Source of the DNA: Klebsormidium nitens
Lineage: Eukaryota; Streptophyta; Klebsormidiophyceae; Klebsormidiales; Klebsormidiaceae
Direction: 5' to 3'
DNA: 64,000 nucleotides
Assembly (NCBI GenBank): GCA_000708835.1
Contig: DF237183.1
Coordinates: 62,001-126,000, forward strand
The notes beneath the pieces are model-generated. The model saw only the letters and a list, made by a program, of their open reading frames with translations. It ran no database searches and was not told the origin of the DNA. The position numbers and the translations under genes are program-made. Every line of letters begins with the position of its first letter. Positions within the stretch are counted from its first letter, which is position 1. This document shows positions 1-12,700 of this stretch, piece by piece.

Positions 1-605
1 CCCAAACATGCACGGTCTGGACTCTTCGTTTTGAAGGTTTGATTTTAGACGGGTCGCAGATTTCTGATATCGAGATTTTGGTCTCCGCTTGTCGGTTTTG
101 ACGAGGAGCCTACTGGGGTTGGAGGAGGCCTCTCGTGACTCAGGCTAGCAAGCCTTTGCGAAACATCTTCCAAGAGTGTTGTGCAAAAGGTTTGCGTCGA
201 CCCCCTGTTTGACGTGAAGTCAGAAGTAGCTGGTAGGAACTGTCTGCTTGAGACTCGATTGGCGCCTGCTGAAATGGAGTGGGCTTCATTAGCACAGAAG
301 TCCACAACGGCGATGGCTCCGTGCCTACCCGATGCTTTCGGCCGGAACTACGGCGGCTTTCCGGAGGGCTAACCTAAAAGTTAGCTGGCGGGTTTCGTCT
401 TGACTTCGGTCTGCATCGGGGTGGACAATCACTTGTATGTCCTCCTGAAAGTTTTGCAGACATAGCAGTTGTTTCAAGAGGTTGACCTGGAGTCGCGGAA
501 CGGAATAGTTGTAATTTTATAACCCAGTATCGGGAGCTGGGGTGCATCAGGAACCCTGCTTTCGAGACTCGAAGGGCTGACGCGTGTGGCCATGTTTCGC
601 AGGGC

Positions 606-710
606 ATGATGGGCAAGCGCGACCGGCTGCCGACCATCGTGATCGTGTGGACGGTGCTCATCGTGGTGACGGTCTCGCTCGTGTGGAGCGCGTTCTTCGG
701 AGGGTATTAG
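606..710 (+). CDS. Short membrane-segment ORF or terminal exon, unknown
   Basis: This 34-residue reading frame starts with two consecutive ATGs and ends in TAG. It is markedly more GC-rich than the sequence on either side. The protein has a basic start (KRDR) and then one hydrophobic stretch rich in V, I, L and W that could span a membrane, ending in FFGGY. A good 3' splice site (TTTCGCAG) lies just before it at about 601, in phase with the ATGs, so it may be the last exon of a gene whose earlier exons lie left of the window or were not found. No family is recognised. A free-standing micropeptide is the alternative. Confidence 0.35.
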   Translation: MMGKRDRLPTIVIVWTVLIVVTVSLVWSAFFGGY

Positions 711-2599
711 GAGGCGCACTCGGGCCGCGCGTTCCTTTTTGTGGCTGGTAGCGAGAGCAAAAGGTGCTGGCTCATTTGTTCGTAGCGTAGTTCTAAAATT
801 AGTTGCGAGACTGACCTGATCATTTGTTGGGCACACGCAGAATGCTGTTGATAGCTCTACATTTGAGTGTAGATTGAAGGAAGGATGCTGAGCGAAGTTG
901 CTTCTTGAACGGGGCTCAGAGTGTGCATAGCGCATTCAGCCCCCTGAAGCTAAGGTGTTGTGGACCTCCAAATCGCCCGCGCGCACTTTTTTTGTGCCAA
1001 TGTTTGAATGCAGACCTAGTACGTTGGCAGGTTGAATTCAATATACGATGCTGAGTTTATGCTGGAGAACTTCGCAACCCCTTCGCAACTCGTAACCGAC
1101 TATGACAATTATGAAAATATGAAGGCCCGATGATACCGAAATCGAATGTGCAGTCACTTGCATCTTTCCACCTTCAAGACCATTGAAAGGGAATTGAAAG
1201 AAAGATGGTTGCAACTCGTTGGTCATTGAAAAGTCAGGCTCACAGCTGTTTAACAACAGATGGAGAAAGTCATTAGTAGTCATCATTGCCCGTAATACAT
1301 CATACGTCACCCTCTGCAATTCAAGATCGATGGATCTTTCAAAGCAGATGATGATCGAGCTAGATATCCAAGCACCATTCTCTGGAGGCTTCATCAGACT
1401 TTCCTTGTCCGTTCCATTTAAGAACAGGTCAAGAAAGGCCCTTGTCATCACGGGCATCACACATCCATGCGAAATCTCAAAATATGCAGAGCATATGGAG
1501 GCGCGCAACCAGTGCCAAGCGAAGCTTCTTGACAAGGAAGAGGACACCAATGTGTGCAATGCATCTGGCACTTCGGTCTATGCTTGGCTCGGAATTAGTC
1601 GAGTCGGAGCTTGTTCTGCGCCCGATCGGTGGCCGCGGGCACCCATCTAGTATGATCTACAGCCTGCTAACCTGCAGTAGGAACCTACGGTATATAGGTT
1701 CCTAGCTAGGGCGTCCCGACTGCCCCCACGTGGCTCTTCGACTGAACACTCGTCGGGTACGTGTGTTCTTTGTCATCATCTTGAAAGCTAGTTGAAGCAA
1801 CGTGTCGCTTCTCGCGGGCTTCTCGCTGCATGACGCGCTGCTGAACTTCCCGAGTTGTGACCCAAAAATATTGGTTTGTGGGCGACGGACGGAGGGGAGC
1901 CTCGGCTAGGTGGTCGCTTAGACGAGCGGTCCTCCCATGCACACTCGTGAGTATCACAGGCCCGGCGGCTCGGGTCAAGTTTTGCGCCGACGGATTCGCA
2001 ATAGCCTGACTTCGTTACAAGTTGTTTTATCAACGGTTCTGCTGAATCATGTGATTCATCCTGCGGTCTTCGTGCTGCCAGCTTGTTGTCGTCGAGTTGC
2101 AAAATGTGAGTTCCGCTTCGGTGCGCCAGTTGGCAAGCAGCCGCGCAAGCCAACTGTCGGTCTGTTTGTACTGACAACTGCGCAGTCTGCCAGACTGGCA
2201 ACTTGGCAAGCACGCCTTGACCGCCAGGCTGGCGCCTTTCCAGCCCCTTGACGACAGCGGCCAATGAAACTGCGCCACTTCGGGCGACTGGGGATCTGCT
2301 CAATCTCCGCCTCAGGGAGAGGGAGTCCTCTGCTGGTGACACGGCCAGCGTCTACATGCAGAAAGATGTGCACACACTCCCATCCTAGACTGCAATGCAG
2401 GACTGGACGCAGGTTCCAACGAAGTCGTCCCTCCAAGCAGCGGCAGAAGTTCTAGCTCAGCGCTGAGGAGTTCATAAACCACGAAGGGCCAGCTTCAGTA
2501 GTCATTTCGCAAACGCGTCTCCTTGTTCCTAAGTTGTAAGCAGCTCGCGTATACCCTCAAGAACGGACTGTCCCTAGCGATACAGTGGTAATTTTTGCA
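711..2599. other. Non-coding stretch upstream of AWPM-19-like gene
   Basis: I see no convincing exon on either strand. Open frames here are short, overlap one another on both strands and lack splice context. The last few hundred bases are GC-richer and presumably hold the promoter and 5' leader of the gene starting at 2600, but no clear core-promoter motif was identified. Confidence 0.4.
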
Positions 2600-4531
2600 A
2601 TGGCAGGTGGCAAGTTTGCGCGCGCTGGCGTGCTGGCGCCTTTGGCGTTGCTGACTTTCCTGATTGCGGCGGCGCTGGTTGTGATTGCGTCGATCATCCT
2701 CGACAAGATCATTGACAACGAGCCCAATGAGCAGGGATGTAAGTGTTGATCACTCAATAGTCAGCTGGTTTGATTGATGTTGCAGATGCAATGTCTCAAG
2801 TTCCTTGTCATATGAGCTGAAATGTCCGAGACTTGAGAGCCTGCAAGTTGTGCGATCTCATCATCGTTGCTCCTAGTTCACATACTTTGCGGTGTGCTAT
2901 GTCATGGAAAATACAGTTTTCTTTTGCTGTTCTGCTTTTGGATACTAATTCCAGCGGAAAAGAGCCTACTCGAGTTGATTATGCGAGTTTGCATGCGCAC
3001 ACGGATTTCCATGGCTTGAGATAATGGGAGGCATTTAAGCACCTGCAACCTATTTGTCTACCTGGGGCATACCTGAGGTATGCATTTTTTGAAAGCTGGG
3101 GCTTATGTTGTACTAGAATCGTCCTTTGTTCATCATCTGTGTCCTTTCGTGTAGTTGATGGTTGCAGATAAGTAGCACCGACTCTATGTAGCCGCTTCAA
3201 CGCAGGCTTCCAGTCTACTATCCATGCCTTAGCTCGTAACTGTTTGTTTCTATCGTTGCCTTGATCAATAGTCAAGGCAACCAGCAAAGGGTTATGAAGA
3301 GTGAGCAAAAAGGTACATTTCGGCATTTTTCATTTGTTTCTCAACCTCATTACTCTCACGTTTGCCTTTTGCAGCTGGCTATAACCGTGTGAGCCCTGCT
3401 CTCCAGTGGCTCATGATCCTAGCGTGCGCAGCCGCTTTCACTGCTGCATGGACAACCTTCTGGCACACCAAGACCTACCGCGCCAGCACTCGTTACACCA
3501 GTGGCTCTCACTCATGGCTGGCATTCTTCCTTACCTGCATTCCCGCCGGGTACGTGATCTAATCTGGCCTTTTGAGTTGATTTGGGAGTTTACTTTGTCG
3601 TTTGTGCACTCGTCTGCTTTCCTAGCAACGAATATGCAGTTCACATGAGACTGACTAACTTACGTACATGATTTTTCTTACACCAATATACCAAAGAGGT
3701 ATATACATACTTAACCGTTTCTTTCACAAGCACGTTTCCTTGAAAAGTACGTTTCGTTTCCACTTATACTTGGGCTAATTCTGTGTGAATAAGTTGATGG
3801 CAGAAGAGTTGCATATATCTTGGTCTCACAACATCAGCAAGAAGCAGAAGACATAGGGGTTGGACCTGTTGACATAGGGGTTGGACCTGTTGAATACCGT
3901 TTGACGAAAATCTGTTCCATTGCAGGTTGGCATTCAAGGCAATCACCATCGGAGGGTTGGACGCCTTGAATGTAAGACTCCTTTCCCAGACTGTTGCTTC
4001 CCAAAACTGTTGCCTCTTCGATGTTACAAGAATGTACCGCAAAGCATCATAGTCAAATCTTACCGACACAAACTGCTCGTTCAAAACAGGCTGTACAAAT
4101 CTTCGAACATGAATCTGTGCATTCTTTTTAACAGCAAATCGGATATGCCACAAAAAACGGAATTGTGAACTTGAATTGTGCACAAAATCCGGCGATAACT
4201 CTTGAAAAAATTTCCAAACCTCCCAATCTGATCGGAGGAAAGCGTGACACTGTCTAGGGGATAATTGTTCATTGCAAACTTTCCCTGAAAAACCGCTTTC
4301 TACGTGCAGTGGGTGGCCATCATCCTGACCTGGAGCATGTGGCTGTGCCTGCTCCTCCTCGCTTTGTTCCTGCACGGACCTTTGAACGATCCTGAGCCCC
4401 AGCACTACCATCACCACCGTTCTCATGACCACACCCTGCCCGCCGGAACCGTTGAAGAGAAGGGTCTGCCCTACAACACCTCGCCCGCTGGAGCTGTCGG
4501 TTACAACAGGAGCGCAAACAGCGTAGTGTAA
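2600..4531 (+). CDS. AWPM-19-like four-helix membrane protein
   Basis: Four exons (2600-2738, 3375-3549, 3926-3971, 4310-4531) join in phase into a 193-residue protein. It has four hydrophobic segments at about residues 11-34, 57-77, 88-112 and 121-145, and a hydrophilic His-rich tail (HYHHHRSHDH, about 153-162). The third-helix motif LAFKAITIGG matches the AWPM-19 signature (LACK-I--GG), and helix number and order also fit that family. AWPM-19 proteins are small plasma-membrane proteins linked to abscisic acid and cold or drought responses; rice PM1 is reported to mediate ABA influx. The role here is inferred from family. The start is the first ATG of a GC-rich exon. Exon 3 is only 46 bp. 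The His-rich tail is not a feature I associate with land-plant members. Intron 2 holds a 21-bp direct duplication at 3850-3891 that resembles part of exon 3. Confidence 0.72.
3850..3891. repeat. 21-bp direct duplication in AWPM-19 intron 2
   Basis: Two identical 21-bp units lie head to tail just upstream of the 46-bp exon 3. A 19-base window of the second copy matches the end of exon 3 (around 3953-3972) at about 15 positions by eye, so the units may be decayed copies of exon sequence. Confidence 0.5.
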
Positions 4532-6748
4532 ATGAGAGAGTTGAAATCTGCTCGCATTTGGTAGGGGAGAGACGCACGCGTAGGCTGTGAACAAGTGTTG
4601 TATTGTACGTTGTAAAGTATTTTGGACTGGTGCGTAGTGAAACAGTGACTGTGGTGCCGCAACTGGCATCGGAACATTGAAAGGATCTGAACATTCAGCA
4701 GAGTTTGAACGTGACTTCGAGCCGGTGAACAGTGTACTTTTCCCATTTAGTAAGACGAACGTCAACACATCCAACATCCAAATGCATTTTCACAACTCAT
4801 CTGACCCCTTATATGAGCTTCTACAACGTACCTGTTTATTTCCAATTTCGATATTTGTTTGATGCTTTCTGTAAAAACTGGATACTTAGAAGGTGATCAA
4901 CAATGCAAAGGTTGATGAATGGCATATTAACAGATGAAATTATTCGGATTTATTACAACTTGAATTATCCTAACACGAAAACAGACTTATTGCTAATTTA
5001 TTCGATAAATGAATTGGATCGAGAAGAGTGTAAGCAGCAGCAAAACTGAATTATCAAAATTTGTCACGAATAAAACTTGGAGGGATACGTTCAAAACAGG
5101 AAGAAATGTTAACAACGTAACTCAATTACCTGTTATACCATTCGATCGACTATGTGATAATGTAATCGATCAAAACATCTCGTCGATAACCCGAATATAT
5201 ATGAAATACTTTCAATTTAACCTACGGCAGGTTCGCCACGCACATAAAAATGCCTAACAATTATGCCCTTGAAAGCGCAGAAATGTGTCGAGGCATAAAA
5301 CTATTACAGAGTAATTGAACTGACGTGTCAACATACAGCTGTAACCCTCATAAACACTTCTATGTTGCAAATACCCTCCAGTTGAAAGGTGCACGTCTCG
5401 TGACAATCGTCTCTCCGTTCAAGATGGACTGCTGGAAACTTGTCCAGAACTCACTGCCTTACTACTGATTGCTGCCGATTATATAACGAGCTATCCCCTC
5501 ATTGAATTGCGGCTTCGTCTCACCGTCACCCTGCCTTTTCCAACCCATGCGCCATACACCTTAGTGAAGACACGGTTAGAATAAGCCATGCAGAAATCGT
5601 AAATTAAACTTGCGCGGCTCTTTTGCGAGCCGCCTTGAACAAGCCTGAGAACAAGCAAGAAATCGTCGGAAACTTTCTCAGAGCTCTTTCGCAAGCCGCC
5701 ATCAGCTCCGCTTGATTGTCTTGGAGAGGGCCAAAAGGGGCTACATGCAGGCTGGATGTTACTTTCGTCCCGAGCTAGTCGATCCACCTGGAGTTCCACC
5801 TCGGTTTGCTTTTGAATGATAGTAGACTCCCTGCATGATATGCCGGAACGCGTCAACCTAGGGAGCCTGCCTGACTACGAAAAGCTGGAAAGGTGACAAT
5901 TCCTATCACACATCTAAGCGGGGCCGCAGTCTGACGTGAATCTTTAGTGCTTAAGAGCCTCGTGCCTCCCTCGTGCTGGCAGGTTGCCAGGCCCCGTCGT
6001 GAACCATGCGAGATTTACGAACAGTCCCATTGGAACAGTATGCATGCTTCGATTGGAACGTAGGCGGGCCGCGTTGTAATTTTGAGGCCTTAGTATCGTG
6101 CGGGTCATGCATGTAAATCATTAAGTGCAATAAGGTGCGAACATTGTTCTTTATGACGCAAGCGAAGACGCCGTCAACCAGGCGCTTTGCATGCGGGCCG
6201 CAGCTTAATCGGCAACATGAGGCCCGATCAAAAAAATGCTCGTGTCGGGCGGCCGGCTTCGAGTCCTCGATCTGCATGCATGCAATTGGAAGCGCCGGGG
6301 GCCGAACTTGGAGGGCTTGCAGAATATTGCAAAATATTAACTTACATACCTGCTTACCGACAAGAGGCACGCGCGCTGCACCGTACTAGCTCCATGCATG
6401 CTTGGTAAATGTGCATGGCAGCTAGCGGCCACCCATGCCATGCAATTTGCATATCCAGTTTCAGGGTCTGCTGCATTCGATAGAGTTGCGAGTTCATGTC
6501 GGTTTCTGTGAGTATATAAATAAGTTAGATTGGAATGGGGTACCTTGCTTTCCACCATGGACATGCATGGTGGCTTCTATAGCACAGGTTGAAACAAGTT
6601 ATACCTTACATGACCATAACGACTGAGCTACCATCAAAAGTCTACTCTTTATTCTATGTATGTAATATTTGCAGGCCGCGGACACAACATGCTTGTTCTT
6701 TATTTCAACCTACAGCAACACGCTGAGCCGGTGCGCCTCAAAAGCACC
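4532..6748. other. Convergent intergenic stretch with CATGCA cluster
   Basis: This lies between the 3' ends of the AWPM-19-like gene (+) and the CDPK gene (-). The first 900 bases are AT-rich and should include the AWPM-19 3' UTR. No exon is supported. From about 6040 to 6565 the sequence contains at least seven CATGCA/TGCATG motifs, the core of the plant RY element bound by B3-domain factors. Because both neighbours end here, a promoter role is not obvious. Confidence 0.4.
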
Positions 6749-9700
6749 TTACTCGGCTTTCGAAATCGAAGGTCTCCGTAGGCTTGACCAATTCCCCTCT
6801 GTCGCGCTTATCGTCTCAACAATGTTCTTAAATTCGGCATAGCTGATCTTCCCATCTGCATCCAAATCTCCCTCCTCGAAGATATCATCGACCGACCCCT
6901 TTATCCCCAGCTCCTTCCGGATCTCTTCCGGTTCCAGGTATCCGTTTTGGTCCTTATCCAGATACTCGAACGCTTTCCGCACACGCCGCTCGAACGCTTT
7001 AGCGTCCGCCTCCTCTAGTTGGTGAACATGCATCGCCGCCGACACAAACTCTCGGAAGTCAATCACGCCGTTCTTATCCGTGTCCAACTGCAGAGTACGG
7101 CACAGCAGCGACGTCAGCAAAGCGATGCTGTAGTGCCAGCCTGACGTCACGCGCATGGAAGCGCAGTCCGACTAGAACATGTTTCAAGCAGCTTCGGGTT
7201 CCATAACACTCGGTCGTCCCAGAGAAAAGGCGCGGATGTGAAGAGAGACAGAGGCCTCCAAGAACTTCAGTCAGGGATTGGGAAAGTGGTCTTGAGATGT
7301 TTGGCGAGGCTACAGGGCAACACCCAAATACAATCTCGACCGGAAGGGCCACAAACGCAAGCTGAGCGGCGACCAAGCAAAGTGCACTTCGTCAACACAA
7401 GTCTCTGAGTATTCTGAGGTTGCCGCCTGTAAGACGAGACTATTGGTCTTTGCTGTCTTCGCTGAGACAGCGAAAGGCTGAGCGGAATGCGCTTGATAAG
7501 GACGTCGGTGTGACCGCATCTTTCAGAGCCGCAACGAAATACGAGTAAGCACGTCGACTAGTGCCGCACAACCCGCACATAGTGGCCGAAGTTTTGAATC
7601 GAGATGAGCGAAGAAACACTTTGGCGCTCACCCCCGTAAGCCGATCGAGCAGTGTGGAGTCTTTCCGCTGAAGGATCTTGTAGGGCTTGTTTTTCACTAG
7701 CACCTGAAAAAGGAGACTTACAGTGAGCAAACGCAAACGAAAATTCTCGTATCGGAACAAAAGCACAGTATCTTCTCCTCGGAAGCCCTCTCTCAAGTAG
7801 AGATGCGCAAGCTGCATTGGAGCCTTTAGCACGGGCAAGCCTTGCGTTTGCAAAAGCGGACTCTGAAGCCGGATCATGAAGGGTCAATCGGCGTTATCAG
7901 GTTTCAAAAAACAACCTTCATAAGAGAAGATACGCTCGTACCAACATTCAGCAGCAGCCAACGACCCTGAGATAGATGATGCTACGCTACACGTTTCATC
8001 AGCGAAGTGGCTTTGGAGTCTGCACGAGCATCTCAGCACGTTGCAGAAGCCCAACGACTTGATAACACGAACAGACGCAGACAAGTAGCAGCGAATCCGT
8101 GACTCAAGAGCACGAGCAGTAGCAATGCAGGGATCCACCTAAGTACAGTTGCGAAACAAACACGCGTGGATGCAAGCCAGTGGCTTAGACACCCGAGCAG
8201 AAGTAACATAGGGCAGCACTCACTGGCTACAACGTGACCAGAAACAGACACGCTGCGATGAGCCAATGTGCTGGATAAACGAGCACAAGTGAACACGTGG
8301 CAGCAAGCCAGTGCTTCCAAAAACGAGGAGAACAAACACGTGGCGGCAGCCAATCGACTCACCTTTTTCAGCTCCTCTATCGTGATGGTCCCCCGCTGCT
8401 CTAGATCGATCGCTTCGAATTGGTCCTTCAAGTCCACCAACTCATCGTCTTCCAAAGTTGTCGCCAGCGCCTGCAAAAAGTCCGGGTTAGGAGTTACTTC
8501 AGGTAACGAAAAGATAGGTCAGGTCGCACATGGCTTCTTCTGCCATCATTCTTGAACCACTTTTCGGTTGAATCGGCTTACGTCTGCAATACAAGCTAAA
8601 GGGCGCTAAAGACAAAGCGGTCCTTTTGCATTTGTCCGCCAGCGGCTGCGACAAGAGGTCAGCGTGTTCATCGGGACAAAAACGTTGACCACTATCCAGG
8701 CAACATCAATTTAGTGTTGACTACGAGCTTTCCAACTGACGGCACGGGACCGAAGGAACTCATAGAATCAAGCTCTGAGTGTCAGCCAAGTTGATGACAA
8801 AACGACGGCGATCGTGGGCAACAAACAACCGTTCCGCCATCTAATCCAAAACTGGAAGGTTTTCCTCGCGAACTTTGGAGGAAGAAAGGATTTGGAAAGG
8901 GGCGACGCCTGACCCGCATGGCGAGCTGCTTGAGCCGGCTGTAGCGCACAAAGGAGCGCAGATTGCTCAGCACGGAGATGTCCAGCGGAATGTCGCTCGC
9001 CTTGCCGTTCACGCGCACCCACGGATGTGCTGCAGGGGAAAAATGAAGTCGTGTTAAGAACGACGATAACGCAGCTTTTCGGGATCCGGAACAGAGCGTT
9101 ATAAAGTTCACTGCAAACGACAACCCCGAGTGAGGGCATGCTTTGAAACTCCAACTGACACTATTGAGTTGTCAACAGTCGCGCTGCGCCAGATGATTGT
9201 ATAATGGGAGGCAGGATCTGAAAACCGGTCGAGGTCCGGACATGAGAAGAATGCATCGTCTTCAGTGGTGCTAAGAAAACCTCTGCCGAGTTCTCAGGTT
9301 ACAGGCAACTTGCCCTGGTTTTAAGCTGTCAGCTTGTTACTGATTCATCTAGGATTTAGGTCGGTGCCTTGGAGGCATCAAAAGTCCAAGTCTGTGGGAT
9401 AATTGCTGCAATGTCAGGAGGTAATTCAAACGCTGGACGAGAGACTGTGGACTTCTATGATTCAGGACCAAAAGCTGTGCAACTTCAAAGCGACAGTGCT
9501 TCTGTGCAGCTCAGCCTTAGCGCTACGGAGGAGAGATCAAAGCCGTAACGACGTGTTCTTTTATCAGACTCGACCTGCTAAAAGCGAACTCGACGAAGCA
9601 GGCGGTAAGATCGGCGAGGTCTGGTTGCCCCTTGAAGCAGCAAGTGGCGAATGTCGCCAGAAGCGGAGCAATCCCTATTGTCGAGAACAACTCAGTACTC

Positions 9701-12700
9701 AAACTGCCGGACCCAAACGTCCAAATGATCACATGCTTCACTTAAATGAAACGTCACTGCAGGCGAGCAGGAGCGTCCTCCACCGAGGTGTAAACAAAGA
9801 CTCCAGAAGGAATTGTCAAGCTGATGTAGCATGCCTCGAATGGGACAACTCTGGATGCAGGACTGGAACCCTTGTTACCTAGTCCTGTTACCAGCGACCG
9901 GGGCGCATTTCATACCGTCCCGCCAACGTCGTCCAGCCGTATACAAAGGTGATATAACCAGCGCGGCTCTCTCTGAAAAGGCGAAAGACTCAAATGTAAG
10001 TAAAGCAGAGACCGGGTTCACTCACAGAGCGCCTGCGCGGCGGTGAGGCGCGCCTTGGGGTCCTTTTTGAGCAGCTTCTTGACGAACTGGATGGCCAGCG
10101 GGGACACCTGCGGCCACGGGTGGTCGCGGAAGTCGGGCTTTCCCTTGAGCACCTGAATAAAGGAACGAGATGCAAAAGCAGGGTTAAAAGAGGGATTAGT
10201 CACTCACGAGTCGGACGCTCTCTTGGGTTGCTTAAACGCGATCAACAGCAAATGGAGGAAGCAAACGGCAGTGTCAGCAGGACTTCGGGCTTGCCATTCC
10301 GAACCTGAAGAAACGGGCGAGGCGCATAATCCGCGTGAAATACAGGATCGCTGAATCAGGAACCCAACGCTCTTTCGATTGTTAGTGAACGCGGTCAACA
10401 AGACTTGGAGGAAGCAAAGGTCGGTCAGCAGCAACTCGGGCTTGCCCTTGAGCGCCTGAAGGAAGGGGCGAGATGCAGGATCAGCAACAAACACAAGGTT
10501 ATCAACTTTTGAACGCATCGCTTTCTCGGCTGATAGCGGACCAAATCAAAGGAAGCAAACACCGGAGATTTGGGCCTGCCCGTCATACCCGGAGCGACGG
10601 AACAACACCAGGTTTTAAACGGGCAGAATCGCGTGTTGCGAGGAGCGGTTTTGCGCACTTCGCATGCGTCCAAGCGACGCGACTTAGACACAAACCGTCA
10701 ACGCATTGGGACGTCAAAGCAGCCATTATCAGGGGTGCTAAAATTCGGAGTTCTGAAGGATGAACTCCAGCTTTCGAATATTATGTAGCATGTTAAATAG
10801 CGCCGTAATAAGACTCCAGGTTCCGGATGTTGCGTAGAGCCATGATTCCTCCAAGACTTTCGCTGACCAGCGCCGCACAGGTAGGACCTGACTGTTGTAA
10901 ACACCATCCTTGACTGTGCGCTTGCCGTCATCTTCAGCATCTCCAGAGTGTTTCGATCTCCGGAGGATGAAACCGACCGGCCATTCTAACCCGTCTCCTT
11001 AACGGGTCTTCCCGGTTACTCATGCCCTTGCTGGAAATGCATAATTGAGAGCTTTTCAAACTTCAGCTGCAGCGAGCAAAGGCCCGAAAAAGGCGCACCT
11101 CCTTGAAGATGCCGTCTTCCGTCCTGTCCCAGAAGGGTCGCCGCCCGCACAGCAGAATGTACGTAATGACCCCGACGCTCCACACGTCCGCCTCCGGCCC
11201 CGACTTGCGCTTGAGCACCTCGGGGGCAACGTAGTAGGCGCTTCCCACCACGTTGCTGAACTTTTTGCCTGGCACAAAGAGGAGAAGAGAGAGTCAGCGT
11301 CTGGCAAATGATTTCTTTCGGAACCCGTGAGAGGAAAATGCGGATTCCTAGAAGCCTCTTGGCGGACCCCCTTCGCTGCCCAGCCTCTGAATCGAATGTG
11401 GAACTCGATATCCTCACCCAATCTGAACCGTCGATTGGGGGGATAATAACCAGGGAGAACGTCGCTGAAAGCCCACGTTCTCCATCAAACCATTCCGTCA
11501 GCGCTACACGACACCTGCTAGAGGCAGCTTTCTAGCTCCTTCACACAGAAGCTTTTCCAAGTAGTGGGCAGCACCTAGTAATGGACAGGCCCCCAGCTTG
11601 GTAGTCCAAACGATTGGTGGGGCGGCGTACTTCAGAACTGGCACGTTGCTGAAGGTTGTGCTCAGAGAAAGACAACAGTAGAAGCAAGTTTCTCAGGGTC
11701 TTCGAGTTTTACAAGTTTTAGAAACGGAAGAGAGAAGATAAGGGCTCGCTCATCGTGGGAAGACTTTGGGGAAGAGGACAGGTCAGTTTCTCGACTCCGC
11801 CAGCGTGTCCTCTGACTTCCTTCGAGTGGCCCCAGGAGCGAGAGCTCACAAAACGAAACGGATATCGTTCGGCGCAGATGATGGAGAGCCTCCAAACAGC
11901 GAGTCGGAGTCGCGGTAAGCTACTTAAGAAACTTCGCTGAGTTCGGAACTAGAGAAGGCCCAAAAAAGGTCAGAGGAATCCGCAGATGCCAACGGCGGAC
12001 TCACCCGGCTTGTAAAATTCGGACAGCCCAAAATCGACGGCCTTGAGAGGCGCGTCTTCCGCCTTCGATTTGAAAAGAAAGTTCTGCAGAGCGAAGCACG
12101 ACGGGTGAGTAGCAAAAGAAGCGTGCTTTAAGGAGATTCTAAGGACTCGGACCCCAGCAAAACGCAACGCATAAATGAAGCGGGAAGAAGCGGGAAGAGG
12201 GTCCGGGGCGTGGAACGGATACAAAGGCGGAGTGTTCAATCTTTGTGCGAGCGAATGTAAACACGCATTATTAGCGGGTGCAGGGGTTATCTGCAGCTTG
12301 TTGCGGCTTGCAATTGCGGCTTGCTTCTGGAAGCGGGCACTCCCGTTTTTGCCACGAGGTCTCCTTCAACCTTTGCAGAGACAGAATCTATAACCCAACT
12401 TTTACAGGTCTGGTCACTGGTGTTTGAGATAGGATCTCTCACCTCAGGCTTCAAGTCCCTGTAAACAAAAGACGTCAGCGGGCGTCAGCAAGAGGAAGAG
12501 ACACCACCTTCTTGTAATAATGCAGAAACTCTCGTTTCCGAGCATACTCCTGATCCTCTCTTGCTAGGCGCACGTCAACCCCAGCACAGAAGATCCGTCA
12601 AAACACTGTGTCTTTCTTGACTTCCATAAGTCGTCAGCAAAAGCGCTTCACTATCTGCCCCACAATTCTCCAGACGTGAATTTGGGCGCACTTGCGTCTA

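Noticed and set aside
3764-4777. 337-codon minus-strand frame opposite the AWPM-19 gene
   Set aside because: It lacks codon structure or a recognisable motif and overlaps well-supported plus-strand exons.
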